A DNA stretch of 64,000 nt from Zelonia costaricensis (GCA_030849075.1 JASAOO010003560.1:62001-126000); one strand, 5' to 3'; counted from the first letter of the stretch, positions 49,706 through 60,402 are shown. The notes: generated by a model from the sequence alone, not told the origin. Numbers and translations: made by a program.

Positions 49706-51523
49706 ATGGCCAGCGATAGCCGCAAGTCGCGTGCGTCTGTGACGCGCACAGCTGGACCGACACAGCCCGCGCCCGTTTCCGCGCCTTTTTTTTCAGAGCC
49801 GCCGGTGCCGCTGCCAAGCCTTGACGCACTGCGTGCCACGGACATCTCGGTGCGCGCCTTCTACAGCTCCCTCACTCCCCCCTCACCACCCCCGCTGCCG
49901 GTGGTGACGCTGGACGCCGCGCTGGAGAAGACCGGTACGCCGCTGCCCCTCGCGCCGACCTCGGTGCTGGTTGACAAGGCGGAGCGCGCGGTCGTTGGCG
50001 AAGTCTTCTGCGGCGCCCTCGCTCGCGAGGTGGTCGAGGCGGCGGCCGACCTCTTTGCGGCGCGCTCGCTCGATCGCCTTGTGGGGGCGTACGCGGCGTG
50101 CGCTGCGTGGGACGACATGCGCGACGTCGTCGCCACCTCCTTCCTCCCCAAGGACCGCGGCGAGGTGGTCGGCGCGCAGCAGGACGCCGCCGCCGTGCCA
50201 GTAGCCCCCACCCCGCTGTTCCTGCGCAGCGCCCTCTCGCTGGCCGGCGTCGCCACCCGCGCCCCGTCGCACGCCCTCACGGTGCAGTCGCCCATTTACC
50301 CACCGCCGCTCTCCGCCCCCACCCGCACCCTGGCCTGCGCTGCCACCGCCGTGCCGTGCCCGCAACCGCCCTGCTCGGTGCCGATGGACGCCTACTGCCG
50401 CTACGTGCTCGGCGTCGAGGAGGCGCCGCACCCCACCACCGTCCCCGGCGCCACGTCGCCAGCGCACCGCGCCGCCCTCGCACGCGTCCGCGGAGCAAAG
50501 CCGAGCGTGCGGCCCGGCGACAAGAGTGCCGCCGAGGCCGCTACCCAGCTCGTCCTCACACCGTCGCCACCGCCAGCGCCGGCCAGGACCGCCAAGCGGG
50601 GAAAGCGGCCGGGAGAGAAGCGCCACGCCGGTGGGGCCGCAAACGGGGCGCTGGGCTCGAGCACGGGGCGCGGCGCTGGGGCGGGCGCACAGGAGACGGT
50701 GTACGACCCACTGACGACGGCGATGCGACAGGCGCCGTCCTCGATGCTGGGCGAAGCGGCGCCAAACATGGCGCACTCGGAGCGGCTCCTGCCTCGCGTC
50801 GGTGGCGAGCCCGCCACCCCGCTTGTTGCCGGAGACGTCGAGAAGAAGCACGTGGGCAAGAGCTCCCCGCGCACCGGCGGGGTGGTGCTGGCGGTCGAGC
50901 AGGACCGCAGCTGGGTCACCGAGCGGCCACGCGTCCTGCCGCCACGCAGCGACCGGCGCAAGGATGGCGTCGCGTGCCGCGTGTCGCCCCCCGCGCTGCC
51001 CGACGACGCGGCCGCGGCGACGGAGCCGAAGACCGAGGCTGCGCGGGCTGTGACGGCTGCGGAGTCCGCCGGCCGGGACGGCGCCGACGACGGTGGGCGG
51101 ACGAAGCGCGGTGCTGCCCGGCAGACCCCGTCCTCCGCTGCGGCGCAGGCGAAGCGGGAGCAGGCGCGTGCGAAGGAGGCGTGGACGGCCGCCTTCTACA
51201 CTACGGCTGACGCCGCCGAGGAGATCCCGCTGCAGGACCAGGTGCAGGTGTGTCCCTCGGCCGGCGTGACGGTCATGACGGGCGCGTCGTCCGCAGGCGC
51301 ATCGTCGCTGCCACAGCGCTCGAACAAGGCGGCAGGCGGCAACACCGTCCTGGCTAGCGGCGGCGACTTTGTCGTCCCGGCTGATCGGCTGGCACTCTCC
51401 TCCTACGACGAGAAGCGCGCTGGTGCGCGCAAGGCGAACGCCGCGCCTGGCCGGGCCCCGCAGACGCACCGCGACAACGCGAGGGGCGCGCGGCCTGCAA
51501 AGGTTGCCCCGTCCGGCGTCTAG
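49706..51523 (+). CDS. Low-complexity basic protein, unknown function
   Basis: The protein is 605 residues from the first ATG downstream of the acceptor at 49594; the frame is open above it but without ATG. Residues ~35-175 may fold: PSLDALRATDISVRAFYSSL, then a run containing VLVDKAERAVVGEVFCGALA and a helix with DLFAARSLDRLVGAYAACAA. Thereafter the protein is Pro/Ala/Arg/Lys-rich and probably disordered, with a Lys-rich patch near residue 305 (RTAKRGKRPGEKRH) and a helical stretch near 480-500 (QAKREQARAKEAWTAAFYTT). No transmembrane segment, signal peptide or known domain is seen. A microtubule-associated role would fit the composition, but that is speculation. Confidence 0.72.
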   Translation: MASDSRKSRASVTRTAGPTQPAPVSAPFFSEPPVPLPSLDALRATDISVRAFYSSLTPPSPPPLPVVTLDAALEKTGTPLPLAPTSVLVDKAERAVVGEVFCGALAREVVEAAADLFAARSLDRLVGAYAACAAWDDMRDVVATSFLPKDRGEVVGAQQDAAAVPVAPTPLFLRSALSLAGVATRAPSHALTVQSPIYPPPLSAPTRTLACAATAVPCPQPPCSVPMDAYCRYVLGVEEAPHPTTVPGATSPAHRAALARVRGAKPSVRPGDKSAAEAATQLVLTPSPPPAPARTAKRGKRPGEKRHAGGAANGALGSSTGRGAGAGAQETVYDPLTTAMRQAPSSMLGEAAPNMAHSERLLPRVGGEPATPLVAGDVEKKHVGKSSPRTGGVVLAVEQDRSWVTERPRVLPPRSDRRKDGVACRVSPPALPDDAAAATEPKTEAARAVTAAESAGRDGADDGGRTKRGAARQTPSSAAAQAKREQARAKEAWTAAFYTTADAAEEIPLQDQVQVCPSAGVTVMTGASSAGASSLPQRSNKAAGGNTVLASGGDFVVPADRLALSSYDEKRAGARKANAAPGRAPQTHRDNARGARPAKVAPSGV

Positions 51524-52462
51524 CGGTGCGTGGGATGCAGACCACAGGACGTGGCTGAGATTGATGTACACTACCGAGGAACCAAGAAACGGAAAACAAC
51601 TGCCTTGCCCTCTTGCTATGCCGTTCGCGTCGCTCTCTGTGCACGTTGACCACCGCCGTCGGCACCGCGAGCCGCCCGACCTCGTCGCTCACAAGTTGGG
51701 CTGCGTCTGGCGAGCAAAAGCAAAAAAAAAACAATAAACGAAGGCCCGGGCTCGAGAGTCGCGCTTGACTCGGTTGGCAACGAGGCGCTCTCTGTCCAAT
51801 CCCCCTTTTTTTTTTGGGGGGGGTGTGCTTGTCCGCTCAGCTATCCAAGGAGGACTTTGCACGCAAGCCCACACGACACTGCGCGAAAACGACCCCCACG
51901 CTGCGCTGCGTCTCTCGCAGTCGGGGCGAAGGGTGAGGCGGGGAGGCGGAAAGGTCCCGGCCTTTCTTCTGTGCTCCCCCCTCCCCTCGGGTTTTCGTGT
52001 CTGCATGGCAAACACGTCGGGCATCGACCACCTTCACCGCCGCAGGACGAAAGCGGTGCGCCGATGACAGCTTCTCCTGCGTCCTTGCCCGAGCACGCGA
52101 CGCTCGTACTGTTGGTCGTCAACTCGCCTCTTGTGTGCGCACAGTGACCTCTATTACTCCTCTGTCACCGACATCTCGTCCCGTTCAGTCCCACAATCAA
52201 GCCCCCCTCCACGGCTTTCCCAAAGCGGCGCACAGCCCGCTCTCCCACCCCACCCCTTTCCGTTCCTCCCATCCCCGCTGGGCTTGCGTCGGCTGCAGGC
52301 CTAGCATCGGCGTGGGCAGGCTCGAGCGGACCGCACACCGCAGGCGTCAGCAGGCGAAATCCTGCGCGCCCGTCCCCCCCTCCCCCTCCCCTTATTCAAG
52401 ACCTCTCCCCCTCGTCGCTTTCTCTCTCTCCATCCCCCCCCCTCCCCCCCCCCGCGACCGTC
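51524..52462 (+). other. Intergenic region
   Basis: No supported gene. An A9 run (51722-51730) is followed by C5-T10-G8 (51801-51823), a G/C-arm inverted repeat around a T10 loop. A long C/T tract (52372-52450) abuts the Utp14 start. Confidence 0.55.
52369..52400 (+). promoter_or_regulatory. Candidate spliced-leader acceptor for the Utp14 gene
   Basis: A C-rich tract is followed by TTATTCAAG, AG at 52399-52400. The 62-base leader after it is itself almost pure pyrimidine, so the true site could be further upstream. Inferred from pattern. Confidence 0.3.
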
Positions 52463-55400
52463 ATGGTGCGCCGCAGCAGCGCCGTCAAGGGTGAGAAGGC
52501 GAAGGGGCACCGGGCGGGCGGCCGGTCTGCCCGAGGCCGCGGCGATGGCGAGGAGTACCAGCAGCCGGGCAAGCTCATGCTCAACAACCCGCTCATCCCG
52601 CCTGAGCTGGACGAGGACATCGACGACGACCTCGCCTTCAACAGCGACGACGAGAAGATGTACGGCGAGTTCTTCGCCAACAAGGCTGCCGCTGGCAAGT
52701 CGGCGCCGTCGAAGAAGGGGAGCAAGAAGGCGTCACGGACCCGAGCTGCTGCAGACGAGGACGATGACGACCTGCTTGAAGACGGCCTTGCCATCGCCGG
52801 CAAGTCGGAGCGGGGGCGCAAGGCTTCCGGGGTCACGGCGCGGCGCGGCTCCGCAGCGGAGGAGGACGACGGCCTGGACAACTACCACGAGGACGGCCAG
52901 AGCAGCGGGGACGATGAGGACTACATCGACCTCAGCGACATGCTCGACATGAGCATGAAGGAGGAGAAGAAAAAGAAGCAGGCGAAGGCGAAGAAGGCGA
53001 CTCGGGTGACGGAGGCGGGCACCACAGTGGCGAAGAAGCGGCGCGCCGCGCAGCTGACCGACGAGCCGGAGTCGGTGTTCGGCACGGCGGACGCCTCGAC
53101 TAGCGGCGGCGCGGCATCGTACACGGATGCGATGCAGCGCATCATGCGCCAGAAGGGGTCGGCCGCCGGCGACGGTGACGTGGAGGCGGTGAAGGGCCGC
53201 ATCAAGCGGTCGCTGCAGAACAAGCACAACCTTGTCGCCGTCGACGCAGATGACATGACCAAGGACCGGCTCACCCGCAAGGAGGTACGCGCCATTGTCG
53301 AGGAGGGCATGGAGCGCTACAAGCCCGTGCTGAAGGAGCTTGACGCGGCGAAGCACATCCAGTTCCCGATGCACCTCCCCGAGAGCACCCCAGTCGCCTC
53401 CTCCGTCGGCGGCATCGTTGCCGCGGCGGACGCGCAGTTTCGTGCTGACAGGGCGGTGACGCTGGCGCAGTCCAACTCGGCTGCCTACCGCGTTGGCAGC
53501 AAGATGGACGCCCTGCTGTCCAAGGCGGGCCTGTCGCGCCGGCAGGTGGGCGACGGCGCCGACACGCCGAATTCCATCGGCAACCACGTCAAGTTCGACG
53601 ACGGGAGCGCTGACGGGGGCCTGCGCCACGGCGGCATCGGCGACGACGACGACGCGGAAGCCCCGACGAGCGGGTACATGGCCAAGCTCAAGGCGATGCT
53701 CGCGTACGAGAACAGCCGCCGCAAGCGTCTCAACCGCATCAAGAGCAAGACGTACCGCCGCATCCTGCGCAAGGAAAAAGAGCGCGAGAAGGAGCGCCGG
53801 CAGAAGGCCTTTGAGCTGCTGCACCCCGAGGTCGCCCGCGAACGGCTCGCGGAGCGGCTGCTCAAGGCCCGTGTCGAGGAGCGCGTCACGCAGAAGCACA
53901 AGAACACGAGCGCGTGGGTGAAGCACGCGAAGCGCTTTGCGCAGTTCGACGAGAACACAAAAGACGCCATCGACGACCAGCACGCGACGCACCAGCGGCT
54001 CATGCAGAAGATGGAGCAGGACGCCGGCGAGGAGAACTACGAGCGGTACATGGCCGGCGACAACGAGAGCGAGGCCTCCAGCGAGGAGGACCGCGCCGTG
54101 GACACGCTTATCGAAAAGGTCAGCGCTGCCGCCGGCGCCCCGCTGAGCCGGCAGGACGTGAAGAGCCTCTTGTGGAGCAGCGTTGACGCCGCGGACGACG
54201 CGGAGGCGGACGCCGGCGCCGCCAAGTCGAGCCCCATGGCGAAGGCCCGGGCGGAGCTGCGGGGGATGAAGTTCATGAAGAGTGCGCGCGAGCGCGAGGA
54301 GAAGGACTACGCCGACCAGCTCGAGACGCTGCGCCGCGACATCGAGGCACACCAGCGGCAGGAGCGCGCCGGCGACGCCGAGTCCGGCGACGAGGAATCC
54401 GCCACAGGCGTGAGCGCCAGCGCGGCGCCGTCGAGCAGCGCGTCGCTGCCGCCGTCTGCCGCCACGGGCCGCATGGCCTTCAAGAAGGGCAAACGGACGG
54501 ATGCCGTGGAGCAGGTGCAGCTGCGCAAGCAGGGCGGTATCCGCGTCGGTGCGGACGCCACCGACGGAGACGAGGCAGAGAGCGGCAGTGGAGGGGCCAA
54601 CGACGACGTGGAGTCGGTCGACTCCAGCGCTTCCGGTGAGGAGGCGACGACGTCGTCTGCGGCGAAGGGCGCGCCGGCGAGGGCGGCGGCGAAGAGGCCG
54701 CCGGTGCCGACGTCTGAGTTTGCAGGGGCCCGCCAGGGGGCGACTGCGAACGGCGGTGGCGCGCCTGCCAAGACGAGGAGGACGACGACGACGCGCGTGA
54801 CGATTTTGCCCAAAAAGCGCGGCCGCAGCGGCGACGACGAGGCGGAGGGCGGCGCGGTGGCGACGGCGACGGCGACGGCGTCGGCATCCGTCGACGTGGG
54901 CGACGATGACTCTGTCGTGCCGGAGGAGTCGCTGCGCCTCCACCAGGAGTATCTCATCTCACGCGCCTTTGCCCAGGACGACGTCGATGAAGACTTTGTG
55001 AAGGCGAAGGAGGCGCAAGTGGAGACGATAATGCGGCCAGAGGACAAGAACCAGAGCCTGCCCGGCTGGGGCGAGTGGGGTGGCGAGGACCCCGAGCTGA
55101 ACCGGCGCCATCTGGAGGCGGTGCAGCACCAAACCACGCAGCGGCAGATCGAGAAGTCCTTTTTGATGAAGAGCCGTGCCGATGCGGCGCTCGAGCACGT
55201 GATCATCAACCACGATGGCGTCGAGCTGGTGCCGGACCGCATGACGCTGCACATGGTGCCCCGTCCCTTCTCCAACCCGCAGGAGTTTGCACGGTCGATG
55301 CGGCAACCCATGGGCCCGGAGTGGACGTCAGCGCTGGCGTTCAAGGACGGCGTGCAGCCCCGCGTGGAGGTGCGCCAGGGACAGGCGCTGCTCCCGCTTG

Positions 55401-55474
55401 ACCTCTCCTTGCGCAAGCCCAAGACGAAGACGAAGCGTCGCAAGACAGAGGCGACGACCACCCGCAGCGCGTAG
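52463..55474 (+). CDS. UTP14: SSU processome component Utp14
   Basis: This 1003-residue protein belongs to the Utp14 family, a nucleolar factor of the U3 snoRNP / small-subunit processome that activates the helicase Dhr1 for 18S rRNA maturation. DEDIDDDLAFNSDDEKMYG (near the N-terminus) is the acidic Utp14 opening. The conserved core is NRIKSKTYRRILRKEKERE (424-442), followed by RLLKARVEERVTQKHKNTSAW and a helical stretch, then Lys-rich and acidic segments. LPGWGEWGG (866-874) is the family's C-terminal signature, followed by RPFSNPQEFARSMRQPMGPEW and the basic C-terminus. The intermediate region is low-complexity with acidic and Ala/Ser runs. The protein is slightly longer than the yeast homologue (~900). 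The start is the only ATG in context. Confidence 0.94.
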   Translation: MVRRSSAVKGEKAKGHRAGGRSARGRGDGEEYQQPGKLMLNNPLIPPELDEDIDDDLAFNSDDEKMYGEFFANKAAAGKSAPSKKGSKKASRTRAAADEDDDDLLEDGLAIAGKSERGRKASGVTARRGSAAEEDDGLDNYHEDGQSSGDDEDYIDLSDMLDMSMKEEKKKKQAKAKKATRVTEAGTTVAKKRRAAQLTDEPESVFGTADASTSGGAASYTDAMQRIMRQKGSAAGDGDVEAVKGRIKRSLQNKHNLVAVDADDMTKDRLTRKEVRAIVEEGMERYKPVLKELDAAKHIQFPMHLPESTPVASSVGGIVAAADAQFRADRAVTLAQSNSAAYRVGSKMDALLSKAGLSRRQVGDGADTPNSIGNHVKFDDGSADGGLRHGGIGDDDDAEAPTSGYMAKLKAMLAYENSRRKRLNRIKSKTYRRILRKEKEREKERRQKAFELLHPEVARERLAERLLKARVEERVTQKHKNTSAWVKHAKRFAQFDENTKDAIDDQHATHQRLMQKMEQDAGEENYERYMAGDNESEASSEEDRAVDTLIEKVSAAAGAPLSRQDVKSLLWSSVDAADDAEADAGAAKSSPMAKARAELRGMKFMKSAREREEKDYADQLETLRRDIEAHQRQERAGDAESGDEESATGVSASAAPSSSASLPPSAATGRMAFKKGKRTDAVEQVQLRKQGGIRVGADATDGDEAESGSGGANDDVESVDSSASGEEATTSSAAKGAPARAAAKRPPVPTSEFAGARQGATANGGGAPAKTRRTTTTRVTILPKKRGRSGDDEAEGGAVATATATASASVDVGDDDSVVPEESLRLHQEYLISRAFAQDDVDEDFVKAKEAQVETIMRPEDKNQSLPGWGEWGGEDPELNRRHLEAVQHQTTQRQIEKSFLMKSRADAALEHVIINHDGVELVPDRMTLHMVPRPFSNPQEFARSMRQPMGPEWTSALAFKDGVQPRVEVRQGQALLPLDLSLRKPKTKTKRRKTEATTTRSA

Positions 55475-57231
55475 GCATGTCGCGCGGCAGCAACCTCGCC
55501 GCTTTCCCTCCGTACCTGCTCTACCAGCTCGCCGTGCTGACTCGGACGGTGGCTGTGTGTGTGTGTGTCTGGAGGGGGGGGGAAGGGTTAGGACTCGCTG
55601 TGGCCGCCACGCGCGCCAGCTCTGCTCGCCTCGTTACTTCTCTCTTTTCGCTTTCTTTTGCTGCTGCGCTCCCGCGTTGTTGCAGCGACACGCTCGTCAG
55701 CACTGCAGGGGCAGGTACCGCTCTCTCGCGCGTTCGCTGTGCTTGTATGATGGCGTTCCGTGTTGTCGATAAATGTGTTGGTGGTGCGTTGATGGTGCTG
55801 TGTGCGTGTCTGGCTAATCGAATAACAGCATAAGCGTGCAGGACCGGAAGCGGCACTCTCGCACGCGGTCCTCCCTTCCACCTTCTCTGCGTGGAGCACG
55901 TCGGCGGGTGGAAGAGAGAGGGGCGTTGTCGCGTGTGTGTGTCTGTCGGTGTCCTGTTGTGCCTCGGCCCGAGTTGCCGTGCCGCTTCCATCACTCAGCT
56001 CGCCTCCCTTCGCTTTTCTAACGGCGCCGCGCACGCCGACTGCACGTAATGCGCTTCCTCAAGAAGGCCCCACTCCCACGACGGGGAGGGGGGGGGCTTG
56101 AAAGCTGAAGCTGGAGCACATCATCGCAGCCCTGTTGCGTGTTCTTGCGCGGCCTCACGAAACGAAGTGGCGCAATGAACCCAGCACGTGTGCAGCATCC
56201 CTGGACAACCCGAGACGGAGTAGGGTGCTCGGGCCCTCCTCCTTCCCGAAGAGAGGCACACCAACTCGAAAACAGTGCCCTGCCCTCCTCCGGCCCTGCG
56301 CAGAAGACCAGATTCACAAGACGACCGCAACGCACGCTGGCACTGCTCGCAGTGTCTGAGCCGGCCACGCATTGGCAATGCCCTTCACTTCTGCACCTTC
56401 TCTTTTTTCTCATCTCGGCGTGTTGTGCTGCTACCCACTGGGAGCCGCAGCTGCCCTCTCTGCTCGCCAGCATACACGAGCGAGCCTCAACACCTACAGG
56501 TTGCGCTTTCCCGAGCTGCTGACAAGCACGCATCTGCGTTCTTTTGGTGTGGAGCTCTTGACCACCCTTCCTGTCCCACACAACAATACCCACCCACCCT
56601 TCTCCCTCATCGCGCGGCGGCGTGAGCGGAGAGGCATCGCCGAGCAGGGACTCCGGTGAAGGCAGCAGTCTGCTGCATCAGGCGCCGCCTCTCCTCCGCC
56701 TTTTCCTGGCCGCACCGTGACGCCAAAACGCAGCCACTTACACACAACTCCACCGTGCAACGACGCCAGGCCGTGTACTCGTGCTCTCACACACAAACCG
56801 CTGCTGGAGGTGGTGCCGCACCCCGCTCCTGTGTGCCCCGCCCTGGCCATCTGTTCTCCCGTCTTTTCCAGTTTCCCCTAATTAGCGTAGAGGAGCGGCG
56901 GGCTAACTTTGGCTTCCACGTCCCCCCCCCTCCCCCCGCCCGTCTCCACTCCCTTGACGGACGACGCCGTCGATTTTGCCGTCGGCAGCACCGGTGTGTG
57001 GAGGCGACGGACAGCTGACGTGTGCACGCGCTGCCTTCTTTCCCGTCACCGTTGCGACGTGCACCACGTGCGCCGGTTACCGCGGCTTAGAGCGGTAGTC
57101 CGGCAGCCCACCAACACACGAGCACAGCTACACGCACATCCACACAGTGGCAGATAGTTCCCACTGTACTCTCGAGTCGCACGGCATTGTGCGCCTCCTC
57201 ATCTTTCCACTACAGCGCACCGGCTGCCGCG
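55475..57231 (+). other. Intergenic region of 1.75 kb
   Basis: No supported gene. It contains a GT repeat (55554-55568), a G9 run (about 55575-55583), C-rich tracts around 56923-56940 and pyrimidine tract/AG combinations at 56861-56871 and 57195-57215. Confidence 0.5.
57195..57215 (+). promoter_or_regulatory. Candidate spliced-leader acceptor for the ARM-repeat gene
   Basis: CCTCATCTTTCCACTACAG ends at 57215 and leaves 16 bases before the ATG at 57232. An alternative upstream acceptor is at 56870-56871. Inferred from pattern. Confidence 0.4.
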
Positions 57232-60200
57232 ATGAACTCTGTTGGGTGCGACATCGCGTCGCTCCTGAGCGTGCTCAGCAGCTCCGAGGAGGCGACGGCC
57301 TGTCCGCTCGCCAGCCTTGCCCGTGACCTGCGCTCGCTGGTGGCGGCGCAGCAGGCAGAAGACCTCGGGAACGTCCTGGCGCAGCGCTCCGCCGAGCTGG
57401 TCAAGGAGGAGGAGAAGCTCAACGCCGCGAAGGAGATGATTGCCGTCACGTACGACAAGTTGCGGGCCGAGATGGCGCGCGTCGAGGCCCAGATGCGCTC
57501 GCAGGAGCGCCGATTGCAGGAGGTTTCGCAGCAGAAGAAGCTCTGCAAGGTCGCCCTCAACATGTACCTCGCCGGCGAGGTGCCGAACCTCGTCGACGCG
57601 GACGGCGTCGTCATCGCGCCGGGCTCGCCGAGCTCGCCGGGCATGATGAAGCGCGGCGCAGAAGACGCGAGGGCCGCGGAGGAGGAAGGCGAGGAGCAAC
57701 CGAACAAGGCGGCGCCGGAGCCGGCCCCGATGAAGAACTCGCCGACCTCACGGCCGCCCAAGGCCGCGCAGGCGGCGGAGGCCGAGGACAACGGCACGCA
57801 GAGGAACGGCGGCGCCATGTCGTCGCCGCGCGGTGGGCCCGCCGCCCTGACCTCGGAGGGGCTGCTGGCGCTCCTGCGCCTGCCGGATGTGAAGGAGACG
57901 GTGCTGCTGAACGCGATCGAGGGCTACACCCAGCAGCACCTCGGCAAGAACAGCAGCTGGATGACGGAGCCGACCTGCCCCGACGTCGTCGCCGTGATGA
58001 AGGCCGTGCTCGGCCACCTCAGCGAGCCGCGCCCGCCGGTGCAGCTGGCGGAGCTGCGGCTCCTCAGCTACGCGCTGCAGGCCTCGCCGGCCTCCCGCCC
58101 CGCCAGCGGCAACGACAGCCTCTTCGGCGTCGTCGACGCCCTTGTGCGCGAGGGGCGCGCCATGCCCGTCCTTACGAGCCTGCTGAACAGTGTGAACGAC
58201 GACGTCAAGTGCGAGGTGCTGGAGTGCTTGGCGCCGCTGGTCTGCGGCACCCACGCGCTCGTCAACGCGGTGGCGGCCAACACGCTGAGCGCGTTCGCGC
58301 GCAAGGAGTTCCTTGCCGCCAGCGGGCTGGAGCCGCTGGTGAACATTGTTGTCGTGAGCACCTCCGAGGCGGTGCTGGAGCGGGCGCTCATCTTTCTCTG
58401 GGGCCTATTGACCAAGGACGAGCGGGCCGAGCGCGGCAGCGGCGGGGAGGCGTCGATTCGGTCGCAGGTGCGCGAGTTGGGTGGGCTGCGCGCCGTGCTC
58501 GACCTCCTCTACACAGACTCGCAGCCCATTTTAGAAAACGTGTCGATGGTAATCGGCTACATCACCCGCGAGGAGGCATCCAAGAAGGAGATGCGTGAGA
58601 TTGGCGGGCTGGAGAAGATCACGGCGACGCTGCGGCACCCGTCGGACTCCATCAAGACGAAGATGGCCGGCGCCGTGTGGAACTGCGGATCAAACGCTGA
58701 CAATCGCAAGCGGCTCCGCGAGCTGGGCGCGATACCGGCCTTGCTGGAGCTACTGCGCAGCCCTGGCACCGCCGCTGCGACCGCGGATCGCAGCACGGGC
58801 GATTTTGTGCGCGAGAACGCCGCCGGCGCCCTGTGGAACCTCAGCGTGGAGGCAGAGAGCAAGACGCAGATCATCGAGTACGGCGGGGTGCCCGTGCTGG
58901 TCGAGGTAATGTCGACGTCCAACAGCGTCGCCGTCGTCGAGAACGCGTCTGGCACGCTGTGGAACTGCTCGGCGACGGCGGAGGCGCGGCCGGTGATCCG
59001 GAAAGCCGGCGGCATTCCCGTGCTGCTGTCCCTTCTCAACCACCGCAAGCCTGTCGAGTCGTCGCGCACCACGGCGGTCAAGTCAACGATGCCGCTGAGC
59101 GACAAAATCATCGACAACGTTGCGGGCACGCTGCGCAACTGCGCCATCAACGACCAAAACAAGCCAGTCATCCGGGAGTGCGGCGGGGTGGAGCTGCTGG
59201 TGGCGAAGGTGAAGGAGGCCTACCTCGGCGCTGGCAAGAAGGACGGGAGCACCGGCAAGACACCACCGCCGCTGTCCCTGTCGACGATCGACAAACTGGC
59301 CTCGACGCTGTGGATCTTGACCATCTCACCAGAGATCAAGCACACCGTGCGCTTTGCTGGCGGCATCGAGGCGTTCACGAGCATCCTGGAGGCGTCCTCG
59401 CCGAGCATCGCGGGCGCCAACAAGGTCGCGACGAAGGGTGGCAATATCCTGACGCCCTTGCGCATGCCCCCGCTGGCGGGCAAACCGAGCGTCGACGCGT
59501 TCCAGGCGGCGTACGGCGTGGCGGCGCTCTCGAAGCTGCACTTTGCCGCGCCGTCCCTATCGGTGCCGATGAACGTCAAGGAGAAGCTTGTCGGTGTGCT
59601 GCGCAACTGCAGCACTGTTGTGGAGAACCGCTCTTCGATCATTGACGCGGGCGCCATTCGCTGCCTGGTGGCGGTGGTGCTGGACTGCTACGCTTCAGCG
59701 TCGGTGTTCCAGGCAAACAGCACGGCGCACAAGAGCAGCCGTTTCCAGGAGCCGTCGCTGCAGCTGAAGGAATCCGTGGCCTCAGCCTTGTGGTACCTTT
59801 CGCGCGACGACAAGGAGACGCCGCGGGTGCAGGGCGGGCTGGAGCTGATGTGCATGCTGCTGCTCGCCCCGCAGCAGCCCTCCGTCGTGCTCGAGCAAGT
59901 CGCCGGCGCGCTTTCCTCGCTCACCGTCAACAACAGCGAAAACCGCGACGCCATTCGCACCCACGGCGGCCTGGCGGCCCTCATCCAGCTTGTCGCGGAG
60001 AAGGCGACGGCCGACTACCCTCAGGGCGGGGCAGGCACCCGCGCCGGCAAGTCGGACGTGTCGTCGAACACGTACGCGGTGCTGAACGCCCTGCTCACCA
60101 TTCGTAACTGCACCGTGAGCAGCGACGAGAACGTGCGGGTCTGCTGCGAGGCCGTCAGCGACAAGAAGCTCGCCTTTGGTAGTGCGCTGCTGCATGTCAT

Positions 60201-60402
60201 CGAGCACGGCTCAGAGGACTGTGCAAAGGAGTCGGCGCTCACGGTGAAGAACATCAGCTCCGTTCCTAGCGCTGCCAGCTACTTTGTGCAGAACGACGGC
60301 GTCGCGCTGGTGACGTCGCTGTCGGAGCGGGCTTCGACCGACTCGGTGCGCCGGGCTGCTGCCTCGTTGCTGCAGGTTCTCTCCAAGGCGGCCAAGCGGT
60401 GA
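57232..60402 (+). CDS. Armadillo-repeat protein with N-terminal coiled coil
   Basis: The protein has 1056 residues. The first ATG is at 57232 and the frame above it has none. Residues ~35-115 form a coiled coil (ELVKEEEKLNAAKEMIAVTY onward), followed by a low-complexity linker (~120-205). From ~210 to the end it is a long solenoid of armadillo repeats, most clearly at 470-700: MAGAVWNCGSNADNRKRLRE, LGAIPALLELLRSPG, ENAAGALWNLSVEAESKTQI, GGVPVLVEVM, ENASGTLWNCSATAEARPVI, GGIPVLLSLL, and DNVAGTLRNCAINDQNKPVI. Each repeat shows the ARM pattern of helix 3 ending in the 'LWNLS' type motif. Long ARM proteins in flagellates often serve the axoneme (central pair PF16, outer-arm docking ARMC4/ODAD2-like), which fits the length but is unproven. 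Importin-alpha and beta-catenin are less likely because of length and the lack of their signatures. Confidence 0.88.
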   Translation: MNSVGCDIASLLSVLSSSEEATACPLASLARDLRSLVAAQQAEDLGNVLAQRSAELVKEEEKLNAAKEMIAVTYDKLRAEMARVEAQMRSQERRLQEVSQQKKLCKVALNMYLAGEVPNLVDADGVVIAPGSPSSPGMMKRGAEDARAAEEEGEEQPNKAAPEPAPMKNSPTSRPPKAAQAAEAEDNGTQRNGGAMSSPRGGPAALTSEGLLALLRLPDVKETVLLNAIEGYTQQHLGKNSSWMTEPTCPDVVAVMKAVLGHLSEPRPPVQLAELRLLSYALQASPASRPASGNDSLFGVVDALVREGRAMPVLTSLLNSVNDDVKCEVLECLAPLVCGTHALVNAVAANTLSAFARKEFLAASGLEPLVNIVVVSTSEAVLERALIFLWGLLTKDERAERGSGGEASIRSQVRELGGLRAVLDLLYTDSQPILENVSMVIGYITREEASKKEMREIGGLEKITATLRHPSDSIKTKMAGAVWNCGSNADNRKRLRELGAIPALLELLRSPGTAAATADRSTGDFVRENAAGALWNLSVEAESKTQIIEYGGVPVLVEVMSTSNSVAVVENASGTLWNCSATAEARPVIRKAGGIPVLLSLLNHRKPVESSRTTAVKSTMPLSDKIIDNVAGTLRNCAINDQNKPVIRECGGVELLVAKVKEAYLGAGKKDGSTGKTPPPLSLSTIDKLASTLWILTISPEIKHTVRFAGGIEAFTSILEASSPSIAGANKVATKGGNILTPLRMPPLAGKPSVDAFQAAYGVAALSKLHFAAPSLSVPMNVKEKLVGVLRNCSTVVENRSSIIDAGAIRCLVAVVLDCYASASVFQANSTAHKSSRFQEPSLQLKESVASALWYLSRDDKETPRVQGGLELMCMLLLAPQQPSVVLEQVAGALSSLTVNNSENRDAIRTHGGLAALIQLVAEKATADYPQGGAGTRAGKSDVSSNTYAVLNALLTIRNCTVSSDENVRVCCEAVSDKKLAFGSALLHVIEHGSEDCAKESALTVKNISSVPSAASYFVQNDGVALVTSLSERASTDSVRRAAASLLQVLSKAAKR

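Noticed and set aside
57232..60402. Naming the ARM protein ARMC4/ODAD2
   Set aside because: Length is similar, but the ARM repeats start earlier and the N-terminal coiled coil does not match what I know of ARMC4. It needs a search, so it was kept as a generic ARM-repeat protein.
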